A stretch of DNA of 64,000 nt from an uncultured Clostridia bacterium (GTDB lineage: Bacteria > Bacillota > Clostridia > Christensenellales > Borkfalkiaceae), in NCBI GenBank assembly GCA_944367565.1, contig CALVWR010000005.1:1-64000 (forward strand), written 5' to 3'. Under the pieces are notes generated by a model, which did no database searches, was not told the origin of the DNA, and saw only the letters and a program-made list of their open reading frames with translations. This document shows, piece by piece, positions 34,808 through 44,263 of the stretch (positions are counted from its first letter, which is position 1; each line of letters starts with the position of its first letter). Position numbers and translations under genes: made by a program.

Positions 34808-35550
34808 TCACCGTGAAAACCGCTGCGGAGATCGAAGCGATGCGCGAGCCGTGCGCGATCACGCGGGATGTGCTCGATCTTCTCGGCAGAAGTTTGCGGG
34901 AAGGGATGACCACGGCGGAACTTGACAGGATCGCGTTTGAATTTATCAAGGACTGCGGTGCGGAGCCGGCGTTTCTGGGCTATTGCGGATATCCGGCGTC
35001 GACGTGCATATCGCTGGACGATATGGTGGTACACGGTATTCCGAACGAAAAACAGATCATCCGTCCGGGCGCCATCGTCAGCATCGACGTCGGCGCGGTG
35101 AAAAACGGATTCGTGGGCGACGCGGCGCGGAGTTTTTACATCGGAGAGATCGCGCCGGAAAAAAAGAAGCTCATCGACGTGACGCGGGAATGCTTTTTCA
35201 AGGCGATCGAGGATCTGAGCGAGGGTTCGCCTCTCGGCGATATCGGGTATCGGGTGCAGAAACACGCCGAAGAAAACGGATTTTCCGTCGTACGGGAAAT
35301 GGTCGGACACGGTGTGGGCAGAAAGATGCATGAAGATCCGTCGGTGCCGAATTACGGAAAACGCGGCACGGGGATCCGGCTGAAAGCGGGCATGACGCTG
35401 GCGATCGAGCCGATGATCAACATGGGCGAACGGTATGTGAAGTTTCTTGCCGACGGCTGGGGCGTGGCGACGAAGGACGGGAAACCGTCGGCGCACTACG
35501 AAAACACGGTGCTGATCACCGGGGAAGGAACGGAAATTCTGACCTTGTAA
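34804..35550 (+). CDS. map: Methionine aminopeptidase, type I
   Basis: Removes the N-terminal Met from new proteins. 248 residues with the metal ligands in their usual places: His in MVVHGIP, Asp in SIDVGA and FVGDAAR, His in MVGHGVGRKMHEDP, Glu in LAIEPM and in HYENTV. No N-terminal zinc extension, so the short form. Overlaps adk by four bases. Confidence 0.96.
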   Translation: MITVKTAAEIEAMREPCAITRDVLDLLGRSLREGMTTAELDRIAFEFIKDCGAEPAFLGYCGYPASTCISLDDMVVHGIPNEKQIIRPGAIVSIDVGAVKNGFVGDAARSFYIGEIAPEKKKLIDVTRECFFKAIEDLSEGSPLGDIGYRVQKHAEENGFSVVREMVGHGVGRKMHEDPSVPNYGKRGTGIRLKAGMTLAIEPMINMGERYVKFLADGWGVATKDGKPSAHYENTVLITGEGTEILTL

Positions 35551-35559
35551 GGAGAGAGG

Positions 35560-35844
35560 ATGTACGTGGAAGTCGTGGCCGGGGACGTGGTAAAGTGCGA
35601 TTGCGGACGGGATAGAGGATATTTTGCGGTGATGCGTACGGAAGGCAGATTCTGCTATCTTGCCGACGGCGCGCGGCGCAGGGTGGAAACGCCCAAAAAG
35701 AAAAACAGAAAACATACGGAATACGCGGGCAGACTGCCGGAAGAGATCGTCGGGCAAATAGAGCGCGGCGAGAAGGTGGGAAACGCGCGGCTGAAACGGC
35801 TGCTGAGCCGGTATAAAAATGCAGAAGCGGCTGCGGACCGCTGA
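35560..35844 (+). CDS. KOW-domain RNA-binding protein
   Basis: 94 residues. The N-terminal half is a KOW-like small beta barrel (VEVVAGDVVKCDCGRDRGYF); the rest is basic and helical (PKKKNRKHTEYAGRL, GNARLKRLLSRYKN). Genes of this kind commonly stand between map and infA in Clostridia, and the protein is thought to bind RNA or the ribosome; its exact task is unknown. A GGAGAG site precedes the ATG. Confidence 0.8.
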   Translation: MYVEVVAGDVVKCDCGRDRGYFAVMRTEGRFCYLADGARRRVETPKKKNRKHTEYAGRLPEEIVGQIERGEKVGNARLKRLLSRYKNAEAAADR

Positions 35845-35885
35845 CGGAAACGGAAAAAAAGAAGTAGGAATAGGAGGAACGGTTT

Positions 35886-36107
35886 GTGTCTAAGGATGAC
35901 GTCATAGAGACCGAAGGCGTGATAGTGGAGGCATTGCCCAACGCCAGTTTCAAGGTAAAATTATCGAACGGGCATATTATTACGGCATACATTTCGGGAA
36001 AGCTGAGAATGAATTACATCAAGATCATTCCCGGCGACGGTGTAAAACTGGAAATGAGCCCGTACGATCTGACCAAGGGCAGGATCGTATGGCGGAGCAA
36101 GAATTAA
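35886..36107 (+). CDS. infA: Translation initiation factor IF-1
   Basis: 73 residues with the OB fold IF-1: [40 protein letters not shown] and [13 protein letters not shown]. The start is GTG at 35886, placed after TAGGAGGAACGGTTT. Confidence 0.95.
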   Translation: MSKDDVIETEGVIVEALPNASFKVKLSNGHIITAYISGKLRMNYIKIIPGDGVKLEMSPYDLTKGRIVWRSKN

Positions 36108-36134
36108 CATAAACTTGAAAAGGAGAAACGGAAA

Positions 36135-36251
36135 ATGAAAGTAAGACCTTCTGTAAAGCCGATGTGCGATAAGTGCAGGGTAATCAAAAGAAACGGCAAA
36201 GTCATGGTGATTTGCAGCAAGAATAAGAACCACAAGCAGAGACAGGGCTGA
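36135..36251 (+). CDS. rpmJ: 50S ribosomal protein L36
   Basis: 38 residues from ATG 36135 (ribosome site AAGGAGAAACGGAAA): [20 protein letters not shown], then the second zinc half [12 protein letters not shown]. Three Cys and a His make the zinc-binding form. It is easy to overlook because of its size. Confidence 0.95.
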   Translation: MKVRPSVKPMCDKCRVIKRNGKVMVICSKNKNHKQRQG

Positions 36252-36407
36252 GCGGAACGAAATCCGTAAAAGCTCACATTGAACGGCGCGAACGCGCCGG
36301 AACGAAAACACACCGTACGTGTCAAGGCTTACATTCCAGAGCGAAAAGCGTGCGGTTTACGATAAAACATAAAGAACATAAAAAATTACGGAGGAGTTAA
36401 AGAACTT
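36252..36407 (+). other. Gene-free gap between rpmJ and rpsM
   Basis: 156 bases, long for this operon. It holds a short hairpin CGGCGC-GAAC-GCGCCG (36284-36299) with no T-run, and the rpsM ribosome site CGGAGGAG near its end. No promoter of good quality is seen. Confidence 0.4.
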
Positions 36408-36788
36408 ATGGCGCGTATTGCCGGCGTAGATTTGCCGAACAACAAACGTGTGGAGATCGGTCTGACCTATATATTCGGAATAGGCTTGCCGACTTCCAAA
36501 AAAATTCTGGCGGCAACGGGAGTCAATCCCGACATCAGAGTGAAGGACTTGGACGAAAACGACATATCCAAACTGAGGGAATATATCGAACACAATTTAC
36601 ATGTAGAAGGCGATCTCAGAAGTGAGGTCAGTCTCAGCATCAAACGGCTGATGGAAATCGGCTGCTATCGGGGCGTGCGTCACAGAAAGAGCCTGCCGGT
36701 AAGAGGACAGAGCTCCAAGCGCAACGCGAGAACCCGCAAAGGACCCCGCCGTACGGTTGCGAAGAAGAAGACGGCTACGAAGAAGTAA
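36408..36788 (+). CDS. rpsM: 30S ribosomal protein S13
   Basis: 126 residues: [20 protein letters not shown] and [20 protein letters not shown] near the end, with a basic Lys/Thr tail. Head of the 30S subunit. Confidence 0.97.
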   Translation: MARIAGVDLPNNKRVEIGLTYIFGIGLPTSKKILAATGVNPDIRVKDLDENDISKLREYIEHNLHVEGDLRSEVSLSIKRLMEIGCYRGVRHRKSLPVRGQSSKRNARTRKGPRRTVAKKKTATKK

Positions 36789-36802
36789 GGAGGGTTTGAA
36801 AG

Positions 36803-37201
36803 ATGGCAGCAGCAACAAAGAAGAAAATCGTCAAAAAGCGGAAAGACATCAAAAAGGTCGATAAAGGACAGGTGCATATTCAGGCGTCTTTCAACAATAC
36901 CCTCGTAACGATCACGGATACGCAGGGCAACGTGATCTCGTGGTCGAGCGCCGGCAGTCTGGGATTCAAGGGCTCGAGAAAGAGCACGCCGTTCGCGGCG
37001 CAGCAGGCGGCGGAAACGGCGGCGAGAGCGGCGAAGGAACACGGACTCCGTTCGGTGGAAGTTTTTGTAAAAGGTCCGGGCGCCGGAAGAGAATCGGCAA
37101 TCAGGGCGATCACCAACTGCGATATCGAGATCACGCTCATTCAGGACGTATCTCCCATTCCGCACAACGGGTGCAGACCGCCGAAAAGACGCAGAGTATA
37201 A
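36803..37201 (+). CDS. rpsK: 30S ribosomal protein S11
   Basis: 132 residues: [40 protein letters not shown] and the closing [12 protein letters not shown]. Platform of the 30S subunit. Confidence 0.97.
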   Translation: MAAATKKKIVKKRKDIKKVDKGQVHIQASFNNTLVTITDTQGNVISWSSAGSLGFKGSRKSTPFAAQQAAETAARAAKEHGLRSVEVFVKGPGAGRESAIRAITNCDIEITLIQDVSPIPHNGCRPPKRRRV

Positions 37202-37216
37202 CGGAGGAGAGAAGAA

Positions 37217-37840
37217 ATGGCGAAATATACCGAATCGAAATGCCGCCTTTGCAGGCGTGAAGGCGCAAAGCTCTTTTTGAAGGGCGAAAGATGTTATAAA
37301 GGCGTATGCGCGTTGGAAAAGAGACCTACGGCTCCGGGACAGCACGGTGCGGCGAGAAAGAAGGTTTCCGAATACGGCTTACAGCTTCGCGAAAAGCAGA
37401 AGTGCAAGAGAATTTACGGCGTTTTGGAAAGCCAGTTCAAAAAATACTATCTGCGCGCCGACAGAATGAAGGGAATTACGGGTGAAAACATGCTTTCCCT
37501 TCTGGAAAGAAGACTCGATAACGTAATTTACAGAATGGGAATCGGTTCTTCGCGTGCGGAAGCGCGTCAGCTCGTGACGCATGCGCATTTTGCGGTAAAC
37601 GGCAGACCTTGCAATGTCGCTTCGTATATCGTGAAAGCGGGGGACGTGATCACCGTAAAGGAAACGAAGAAGGATAACAAATTCTTCACGGAGATCAAGC
37701 AGATGAAAGTGGGCGCCATGCCGAAATGGCTGGAATTCGATCCCGAATCTCTGACGGGCAAGATCATTGCGCTGCCGCAGAGAGACGACATCGACGCGCA
37801 GATTGCAGAACACCTGATCGTCGAGTTGTATTCCAAATAA
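37217..37840 (+). CDS. rpsD: 30S ribosomal protein S4
   Basis: 207 residues. The N-terminal zinc module ([18 protein letters not shown]) is the zinc-binding form; the S4 domain [20 protein letters not shown] follows. Primary 16S binder and, in many bacteria, a translational repressor of this operon section. Confidence 0.97.
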   Translation: MAKYTESKCRLCRREGAKLFLKGERCYKGVCALEKRPTAPGQHGAARKKVSEYGLQLREKQKCKRIYGVLESQFKKYYLRADRMKGITGENMLSLLERRLDNVIYRMGIGSSRAEARQLVTHAHFAVNGRPCNVASYIVKAGDVITVKETKKDNKFFTEIKQMKVGAMPKWLEFDPESLTGKIIALPQRDDIDAQIAEHLIVELYSK

Positions 37841-37960
37841 TTAAGGCGAAAATTTTTAGAAACGGCAGGTTCCGGGGGGATAAACGGAGCGTATTCCACG
37901 GTTTCGGAAAGAATGCCCGGAACGGCCGCATCAATACTATTTTTCAAGGAGAAATTTCTT

Positions 37961-38908
37961 ATGATGGAAATTGAAATGCCGAAAATAGCGGTGGAAGAAA
38001 ACGAAGAAAGAAGTTATGTCAAAATCGTGGTGGAACCTTTGGAAAAAGGGTTCGGACTGACGATCGGAAACTGTCTGAGAAGAATTTTGTTGTCGGCGCT
38101 TCCCGGCGCGGCGATCACGAACGTGAAGTTCGCAGAAGGGGTCAAGCACGAATTTACGGCGATTCCCCATGTAAAGGAAGACGTAACGGAAATCATTCTC
38201 AATCTGAAGTGCGTTGCCATCAAAACGGCGAGCGTGGATAAGAATTTCAAAAAGAACGTAAAACTGTTCAAGGAAGGTCCGGCGGTCGTGACGGCGCGCG
38301 ATATCGCGGGCGACGCGGAGATCGAGGTCCTGAATCCCGATCAGTATATCTGCACGCTGGATGACGGTGCGGTCCTCGATATGGAACTGACCATCGGGCG
38401 CGGCAGAGGATATAAAGGCGCGGTTTACAACAAAACCGATATTATCGACAATATCCCCATCGACAGCATCTACACGCCGGTGAAGAAAGTCAGCTATAAC
38501 GTGGAAGCGATGCGTGTCGGACAGAGCGTGGATTTTGATAAACTCACGCTGGAAGTGTGGACGAACGGCGCGTTTTCCGGCAGAGACATCGTCAGCCTTG
38601 CGGCGAAGATCATGCAGGAACACATCGGGATGTTCGTAACGCTCAGCGAAGTGGGTAACATCGGAATTCTCGTACCTCCCGAAGAGGATAAGAAAATCAA
38701 AATTCTGGAAATGACCATTGAAGATATGGATCTTTCCGTACGTTCTTATAACTGCCTGAAGAGAGCGAACATCCATACGGTGGAAGACCTCACGAAGAAG
38801 ACGGAAGACGATATGCTGAAAGTACGCAATCTGGGCAAAAAGTCGTTAGACGAAGTAATTTTCAAATTAGAGAGCTTGGGCTTAAAGCTTAAAGACAAGG
38901 AGGACTAA
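37961..38908 (+). CDS. rpoA: DNA-directed RNA polymerase subunit alpha
   Basis: 315 residues. The N-terminal dimer domain has GFGLTIGNCLRRILLSALPG; the C-terminal domain (about 245-315: MDLSVRSYNCLKRANIHTVE, LRNLGKKS-type VRNLGKKSLDEVIFKL) contacts UP elements and activators. The start at 37961 is set by AAGGAGAAATTTCTT; an in-frame ATG at 37913 has no ribosome site and would add 16 residues outside the family. Confidence 0.96.
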   Translation: MMEIEMPKIAVEENEERSYVKIVVEPLEKGFGLTIGNCLRRILLSALPGAAITNVKFAEGVKHEFTAIPHVKEDVTEIILNLKCVAIKTASVDKNFKKNVKLFKEGPAVVTARDIAGDAEIEVLNPDQYICTLDDGAVLDMELTIGRGRGYKGAVYNKTDIIDNIPIDSIYTPVKKVSYNVEAMRVGQSVDFDKLTLEVWTNGAFSGRDIVSLAAKIMQEHIGMFVTLSEVGNIGILVPPEEDKKIKILEMTIEDMDLSVRSYNCLKRANIHTVEDLTKKTEDDMLKVRNLGKKSLDEVIFKLESLGLKLKDKED

Positions 38909-38912
38909 GAAA

Positions 38913-39422
38913 GTGCCAAGGAAATTAGGCGTGAACTCCACGCAGAGATTAGCGATCATTAAAAATCAGGCATCGTATCTTCTGTGGTACGGCAAGATCG
39001 AAACGACGGTTGCCCGCGCTAAAGAAGTGAGAAGCTATGCGGAAAAAATCATCACGCTGGCGATGAATACCTATGAAAACACCATTGAAGAAAAAGTGGA
39101 AGTGACCGACGCAAAAGGAAAGGTAAGCGTAAAGACGGTTGTGAAGGACGGTTCCAAAAAACTTGCGGCGCGCAGACGCATTATGGCGAAACTCAACGAT
39201 TTGCAGGAAATCAAGGGTGAGAAAGAAAACAGAACCGCTTACAAGGCGAGAACGAAGGACGTCAACCATCCGTTGATCGAGAAAATTTTCAACGAACTCG
39301 CTCCCAAATACGCGGCGAGAAAGGAAGAAAAAGGTCAGGGAGGCGGCTACACCAGAATTTATAAACTGGGCGAAAGAAAAGGCGATGCCGCAGAGATGGC
39401 GATTCTCGAACTGATCGACTGA
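38913..39422 (+). CDS. rplQ: 50S ribosomal protein L17, enlarged
   Basis: 169 residues, against about 115-130 in most bacteria. The family parts are clear (LGVNSTQRLAIIKNQASYLL, GKIETTVARAKEVRSYAEKI, GGYTRIYKLGERKGDAAEMA). The extra residues lie around 52-105 and include a hydrophilic insert EEKVEVTDAKGKVSVKTVV. Start GTG 38913 after AAGGAGGAC. Last gene of the superoperon. Confidence 0.95.
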   Translation: MPRKLGVNSTQRLAIIKNQASYLLWYGKIETTVARAKEVRSYAEKIITLAMNTYENTIEEKVEVTDAKGKVSVKTVVKDGSKKLAARRRIMAKLNDLQEIKGEKENRTAYKARTKDVNHPLIEKIFNELAPKYAARKEEKGQGGGYTRIYKLGERKGDAAEMAILELID

Positions 39423-39423
39423 T

Positions 39424-39452
39424 AAAAAAAGGCGTTTGAAACGCCTTTTTTT
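39424..39452 (+). terminator. Terminator of the ribosomal superoperon
   Basis: AAAAAAAGGCGTT and AACGCCTTTTTTT form a tight hairpin with a run of seven T, two bases past the rplQ stop codon. Confidence 0.9.
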
Positions 39453-39525
39453 GTATTTATCAGACATATATGTTTATTAAGTATAATAATTGACTCAAGT
39501 AAAATAAAAGACGGCAGTATAGTAT

Positions 39526-39675
39526 ATGGATGATTATGAAAAGATGCGCCTGAGCGACGAATACGATGATGACGGCGTGGAGTTTGACGAAGAGCCGGAA
39601 CCGCAGATGAGTGAAAAGGAAAAGTATTTCGCGTTTTACGATGATATCAAGCAAACGCCGAAGGACGACTGGTAA
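39526..39675 (+). CDS. Small acidic protein before the first ABC pair
   Basis: 49 residues beginning MDDYEKMRLSDEYDDDG and ending in TPKDDW. About 20 Asp and Glu residues and no hydrophobic segment. ATG 39526 lacks a clear ribosome site, which lowers confidence. The TAA lies three bases before the ABC gene ATG, so translation could be coupled. No family is recognised. Confidence 0.4.
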   Translation: MDDYEKMRLSDEYDDDGVEFDEEPEPQMSEKEKYFAFYDDIKQTPKDDW

Positions 39676-39678
39676 ACT

Positions 39679-41397
39679 ATGTGGAAATTGCGCAAATATC
39701 TGAAAAATTACAAAAAGGAGACGCTGATCGCGCCGCTTTTCAAATTTTTTGAAGCGGCGTTGGAACTGGTGGTGCCGATCATGATGGCGGAGATGATCGA
39801 CGTGGGAATCGTAAACGGAAACAGAGCGTATTGTTATCTGATCGCGGCGTTTCTGATCGTATTTGCGGGTCTCGGGTTGGTGTGCGCCATCGTGGCGCAG
39901 TACTATGCGGCGAAGGCGGCGCACGGTTACGGAACGGAATTGCGCTCCGCCGTGTATGCGAAGATCAATTCGTTTTCCCATGCGGAGCTGGACGCGCTGG
40001 GGATGCCGACGCTCATCACCCGCATCACGTCGGATATCAATCAGGCGGAAAAAGGCGTGAACCGCTTTTTGCGGTTGTTTCTCCGCGCTCCGTTCATCGT
40101 TGCGGGCGCGCTGATCGCGTCGCTGCTTATCGACTGGAAACTGGGGCTGATCTTTGTGGCGGTCACCGCAATCATGGCGCTGTTCGTGTGGCTGATTATG
40201 GCGCTTACCATTCCGCGCAACAAGAAAGTGCAGCTTTCCCTCGAGCAGATCAACGGGCTGACGCGGGAGAACCTTGCCGGCGCACGCGTGGTGCGCGCGT
40301 TTGCAAGACAGGAAAAGGAAATCGCGGATTTTCGGGAACGGAACGCGCGGCTTATGAAAATGCAGTCGGTCCTCGGCGTCATTTCTTCCCTGCTCAATCC
40401 GGTCACCTATGTCTTTGTCAATCTCGGGATCGTCTTAGTGCTTGTTTACGGCGGCAGATTCGTTTACGACGGTACATTGACGCAGGGAGAAGTCAGCGCG
40501 CTGATCAACTATATGTCGCAGATCTTGCTGGCGCTGGTGGTGTTTGCAAATCTCATCGTCGTGGTGGCGAGCGGGAGCGCGTCGTCGGACAGAGTGTACG
40601 AAGTGTTGCAGATGGAAACGGCGCTTCTGGAAGGAGATAAGGAAAATCCGGAAAAGCCGGATACCGTGCTGGAGTTCAGAAACGTATCTTTTTCTTATCA
40701 TTCCGGGGGCGATCATGCCGTCGAAAACATTTCCTTTACGCTGCGGCGCGGGGAGACGCTCGGCATAATCGGCGGTACGGGAAGCGGAAAGAGTACTTTG
40801 ATCGCGCTTGCGGAGCGGTTTTACGACGCGGACGAGGGGGAGATCCTCGTGGACGGGATGTCGGTCAAGGAATATCGGTTCAAAGCGTTGAGGGGAAAAT
40901 TCGGTCTTGTTCCGCAAAAGGCGGTGCTTTTCAAGAACACGGTGCGCGGCAATATTCAATGGGGGAAGGAGGATGCAACCGACGAGGAGATCAAAGCCGC
41001 CCTCGACGTCGCGCAGATGGGAGAGACGCTTGCGGGTTGGAAGGAAGGCCTGGATAAGGTCATCGAGCAGGGCGGACGGAATCTTTCCGGCGGACAGCGG
41101 CAGCGCATGACCATTGCGCGCGCGGTGGTCGGGAATCCGGAAATTCTGGTGCTCGACGACAGTGCGTCCGCTCTCGATTATGCCACCGATTACCGTTTGC
41201 GCAAGGCGATTAAAGAGCGCTGCAAATCGACGGTGATCGTTATCTCGCAGCGGGCGAGCGCCATCCGGAACGCCGATCAGATTCTCGTGATGGACGACGG
41301 AAAGATCGTGGGAGAAGGAACGCATGAAGCGTTGCTGTCTGACTGTGAAGTTTATAAAGAGATCTGCGCGTCGCAGACGGAGGGAGGTGCGAAATGA
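39679..41397 (+). CDS. ABC exporter half, degenerate-site partner (pair 1, subunit A)
   Basis: 572 residues: six membrane helices (about 15-310) then the nucleotide-binding domain. Walker A GGTGSGKS (about 363-371) and signature LSGGQRQR (about 469) are intact. After Walker B the catalytic Glu is Asp (LVLDDS), and the switch His is Gln (VISQRAS). These changes mark the half whose own ATP site is non-hydrolytic in heterodimeric exporters such as BmrC/BmrD or TM287/288. It overlaps the partner gene at 41394 by four bases. Substrate unknown, probably a drug or lipid. Confidence 0.9.
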   Translation: MWKLRKYLKNYKKETLIAPLFKFFEAALELVVPIMMAEMIDVGIVNGNRAYCYLIAAFLIVFAGLGLVCAIVAQYYAAKAAHGYGTELRSAVYAKINSFSHAELDALGMPTLITRITSDINQAEKGVNRFLRLFLRAPFIVAGALIASLLIDWKLGLIFVAVTAIMALFVWLIMALTIPRNKKVQLSLEQINGLTRENLAGARVVRAFARQEKEIADFRERNARLMKMQSVLGVISSLLNPVTYVFVNLGIVLVLVYGGRFVYDGTLTQGEVSALINYMSQILLALVVFANLIVVVASGSASSDRVYEVLQMETALLEGDKENPEKPDTVLEFRNVSFSYHSGGDHAVENISFTLRRGETLGIIGGTGSGKSTLIALAERFYDADEGEILVDGMSVKEYRFKALRGKFGLVPQKAVLFKNTVRGNIQWGKEDATDEEIKAALDVAQMGETLAGWKEGLDKVIEQGGRNLSGGQRQRMTIARAVVGNPEILVLDDSASALDYATDYRLRKAIKERCKSTVIVISQRASAIRNADQILVMDDGKIVGEGTHEALLSDCEVYKEICASQTEGGAK

Positions 41398-43151
41398 AGA
41401 AGAAAAAGACCCTTGATTTCGCAATTCTGAAACGTCTTTACCGTTTTATCCGCCCGAATCGGAAATATCTGTTTTTAAGCCTGTTTTTTTCTCTGATCAG
41501 CGTGCTTTCTTCTTTGTTCGCCACGGTACTTGCGGGGAAGGGCGTGGATTGTATCGTGTCGGCAGGCAATGTCGATTTTGCGGAACTCGGAAAAATCGCC
41601 GTGGCGATCGGGATCGTGGTGGCGGTGATTTTCGTCAGCGAATGGTTGCAGAATATCTTCACGCAGAAGCTCGCATACAGGACGGTACGGGATATTCGCA
41701 ACGGGTCGATGGAGACGTTGCAGAATGTGCCGCTTTCGTATATCGATTCGCACGATAAAGGGGATATTTTAAGCCGCGTGATCACGGACGTGGCGGAAAT
41801 TTCCGACGGATTGCTTCTCGGCTTCACGCAGCTTTTCAACGGGATCGTGACCATCGCGAGCACGCTTGTGATTATGTTGATTCTGCGCTGGGAAATCGCG
41901 CTTGTGGTGGCGTTTTTCACGCCGCTTTCGTTGCTGATCGCCAATTATGTTGCAAAACACACATCGGCGGAATTCAAAAAGCAGGCGATAAAACGGGGAG
42001 AAATGACGGCGCACGTCGATGAGATGGTAGGGAATCAGAAAGTCGTCAAGGCATTTTTACAGGAAGAAAACAATACGGATCGGTTTGAGGAAATCAATGC
42101 GGAGCTGAAGGAATGCAGCGTAAAGGCGACGTTTTACTCTTCCCTGCCGAATCCGTCCACGCGGTTTGTAAACAACGTTATCTATATCGCGGTCGGACTG
42201 ATCGGCGCACTGATCGTGATCGGGAACCCTGCGGCGTTTACGGTAGGTACGCTTACCGCATTTCTGATGTATGCGGGAAAATACGCAAAGCCGTTCAATG
42301 AAATCTCGGGCGTGGTAACGGAATTACAGAGTGCGTTCACATCGGCGCGGCGCGTGTTCGAGGTGCTGGACGCCGAACAGGAAGATCCCGACGCCGAAGA
42401 CGCGGAGATTCTGCACGCGGACGGGAGCGTAACGCTGGATCACGTATATTTTTCTTACAATAAGCAGACCAGACTGATCGAAGATCTGAATTTGCAGGCA
42501 AACAAGGGGGAACGGATCGCCATTGTCGGACCGACGGGTTGCGGCAAAACGACGATTATCAATCTTCTGATGCGTTTTTATGACGTGGACGCAGGCAAGA
42601 TTCTGGTGGACGGAAAGAATATCGAGACCGTGACGAGAAATTCGTTGCGGAGTTCCTACGGCATGGTCTTGCAGGAAACGTGGATCAAGAAAGCGACGGT
42701 GCGGGACAATATCGCGTACGGAAGACCCGACGCGACGGAGGAAGAGGTTGTGGCGGCGGCGAAGAACGCGCACGCGCACGGGTTTATCCGCCGACTGCCG
42801 CAAGGATACGATACCGTGATCGGTGACGATGCCGGCGGTATTTCGGAGGGGCAGAAGCAGCTTTTGTGCATTGCGCGGATCATGCTCGATCTGCCGAATA
42901 TGCTGATTCTGGACGAAGCCACGTCCTCGATCGACACCCGTACGGAAATGAAAATTCAAAGGGCGTTTGACGCGATGATGGAGGGCAGAACGAGTTTTGT
43001 CGTCGCCCACAGACTTTCCACCATTGAGCACGCGGACAAAATACTCGTGATGCGCGCGGGAAAGATCATCGAGCAGGGAACGCATGCGGAACTTCTGGAA
43101 AAACACGGTTTTTATTACGATTTATACAACGCGCAGTTCGCAAAGGTCTGA
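41394..43151 (+). CDS. ABC exporter half, catalytic partner (pair 1, subunit B)
   Basis: 585 residues, membrane domain then nucleotide-binding domain. Walker A GPTGCGKTT (about 379), Walker B LILDEATSS with the catalytic Glu (about 503) and the switch His in VVAHRLST (about 537) are all normal. The signature is changed from LSGGQ to ISEGQ. Together with subunit A this gives one working and one degenerate ATP site, as in heterodimeric exporters. Ribosome site GGAGGTG lies in the end of the upstream gene. Confidence 0.92.
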   Translation: MKKKKTLDFAILKRLYRFIRPNRKYLFLSLFFSLISVLSSLFATVLAGKGVDCIVSAGNVDFAELGKIAVAIGIVVAVIFVSEWLQNIFTQKLAYRTVRDIRNGSMETLQNVPLSYIDSHDKGDILSRVITDVAEISDGLLLGFTQLFNGIVTIASTLVIMLILRWEIALVVAFFTPLSLLIANYVAKHTSAEFKKQAIKRGEMTAHVDEMVGNQKVVKAFLQEENNTDRFEEINAELKECSVKATFYSSLPNPSTRFVNNVIYIAVGLIGALIVIGNPAAFTVGTLTAFLMYAGKYAKPFNEISGVVTELQSAFTSARRVFEVLDAEQEDPDAEDAEILHADGSVTLDHVYFSYNKQTRLIEDLNLQANKGERIAIVGPTGCGKTTIINLLMRFYDVDAGKILVDGKNIETVTRNSLRSSYGMVLQETWIKKATVRDNIAYGRPDATEEEVVAAAKNAHAHGFIRRLPQGYDTVIGDDAGGISEGQKQLLCIARIMLDLPNMLILDEATSSIDTRTEMKIQRAFDAMMEGRTSFVVAHRLSTIEHADKILVMRAGKIIEQGTHAELLEKHGFYYDLYNAQFAKV

Positions 43152-43332
43152 CGAAGCCGAAGAATACAGGTATGCCCGTCGCAAAAAGGCGACAGTCCCG
43201 ATCAATAACCGCGATCCGAAAAGGAAACGCGCAATATTTGCATAAACGCTAAAGATGAATTGTCAAACGAAGAGCAACACTTTTTAAGATTTAGTTTGAA
43301 CAAATCTTTCGGTGTTCGGTCATGCAGAAAAT

Positions 43333-43377
43333 GCAAAACAAGAAGGCTTCCTTCAGCGGGAAGCCTTCTTGTTTTGC
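43333..43377. terminator. Bidirectional terminator between the convergent units
   Basis: GCAAAACAAGAAGGCTTCC (43333-43351) and its exact complement (43359-43377) form a 19-bp stem with a 7-base loop. It stops the ABC pair from the left and the PflX-ABC unit from the right. The rest of 43152-43332 shows nothing recognisable. Confidence 0.85.
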
Positions 43378-43407
43378 GTTGACACGGCGCGGAATTTGCG
43401 CGTTTTT

Positions 43408-44262
43408 TCAATAATCCCATGCGGGGATGTATTCCCCGCCCGAAGATTTCAGTTCCTGTACAAAGATATTTTCGATTCCGAGAGAAAGCGCATGATCGAG
43501 GACTTTATGATATTCCCTTTTTGTGATTTTCCGTTGCAGTTCGGGAAAGGCGTCTATTTTTCCGAAGGGGGTGTATTGCGACATCAGCGATAAATACGCC
43601 TTGTCTTTAAGGGGCGCGAACCAGTCGAGAATCCTGAGGGAATCTTCGACGTTCTGCGGCAAAACGAGATGTCGGACGATCGTTCCCGATTGCATCATTC
43701 CGTCCTGAAAGATAAGCGGTTTTTCGCACATGATTTCCGCCGCGCGGGAAGCATAAGCAAAATAATCCGCCTTGCCGCAGTACCGTTTTGCCGTTTCGGG
43801 GGCAAAATATTTTACGTCGGTGAGGAAAATATCCGCGTACGGCGCGATGAATGCGAGGGTTTCTTCCGTTTCGTAGCCGTGAGTATTCCATACTACGGGA
43901 ATATGCGGTCGGTAAAGTTTCAACGCTTCGATGATACGGTGCGCATAGTGCGTGGGAGTGACGAGATTGATGTTATGCGCGCCGCGCTCTTCCAGTTCCC
44001 GAAAGATCTCCGCAAGTTCCGTCACGGAAATAATCTTTCCCCGTTCCGCACGGGAAACTGCGTAATTCTGGCAGAAAACGCATTTTAGCGAACAGCCGCA
44101 GAAAAAAATCGTTCCGCTGCCGTTCTTTCCGCTGAGGACTGGTTCTTCAAAGGGGTGAAGATAATATTTTGCGATGCGGATCCGATCGTCAACACCGCAA
44201 ACGCCCGCAGACGCGGTTCTGTCCGCGTTGCAGGCGTTGGGGCAAAGATTGCAATATTCCAT
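43408..44262 (-). CDS. Radical SAM protein, PflX-like
   Basis: 284 residues. The radical SAM cluster motif is CSLKCVFC, preceded by a Cys-rich start (YCNLCPNACNADRTASAGVC), as in COG1313 PflX-like proteins related to glycyl-radical activating enzymes. NLVTPTHYAHRIIEAL and VVWNTHGYETEETL are typical of this group. The substrate is unknown. It begins two bases after the stop of the ABC gene on the same strand, so it is probably the last gene of the tetR-ABC unit. No glycyl-radical enzyme is in the window. Confidence 0.85.
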   Translation of the reverse strand: MEYCNLCPNACNADRTASAGVCGVDDRIRIAKYYLHPFEEPVLSGKNGSGTIFFCGCSLKCVFCQNYAVSRAERGKIISVTELAEIFRELEERGAHNINLVTPTHYAHRIIEALKLYRPHIPVVWNTHGYETEETLAFIAPYADIFLTDVKYFAPETAKRYCGKADYFAYASRAAEIMCEKPLIFQDGMMQSGTIVRHLVLPQNVEDSLRILDWFAPLKDKAYLSLMSQYTPFGKIDAFPELQRKITKREYHKVLDHALSLGIENIFVQELKSSGGEYIPAWDY

Positions 44263-44263
44263 T

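Noticed and set aside
35560..35844. Reading the KOW protein as an extra ribosomal protein (L14e type)
   Set aside because: The KOW fold is shared, but L14e is archaeal/eukaryotic, and the place between map and infA fits the known clostridial RNA-binding protein.
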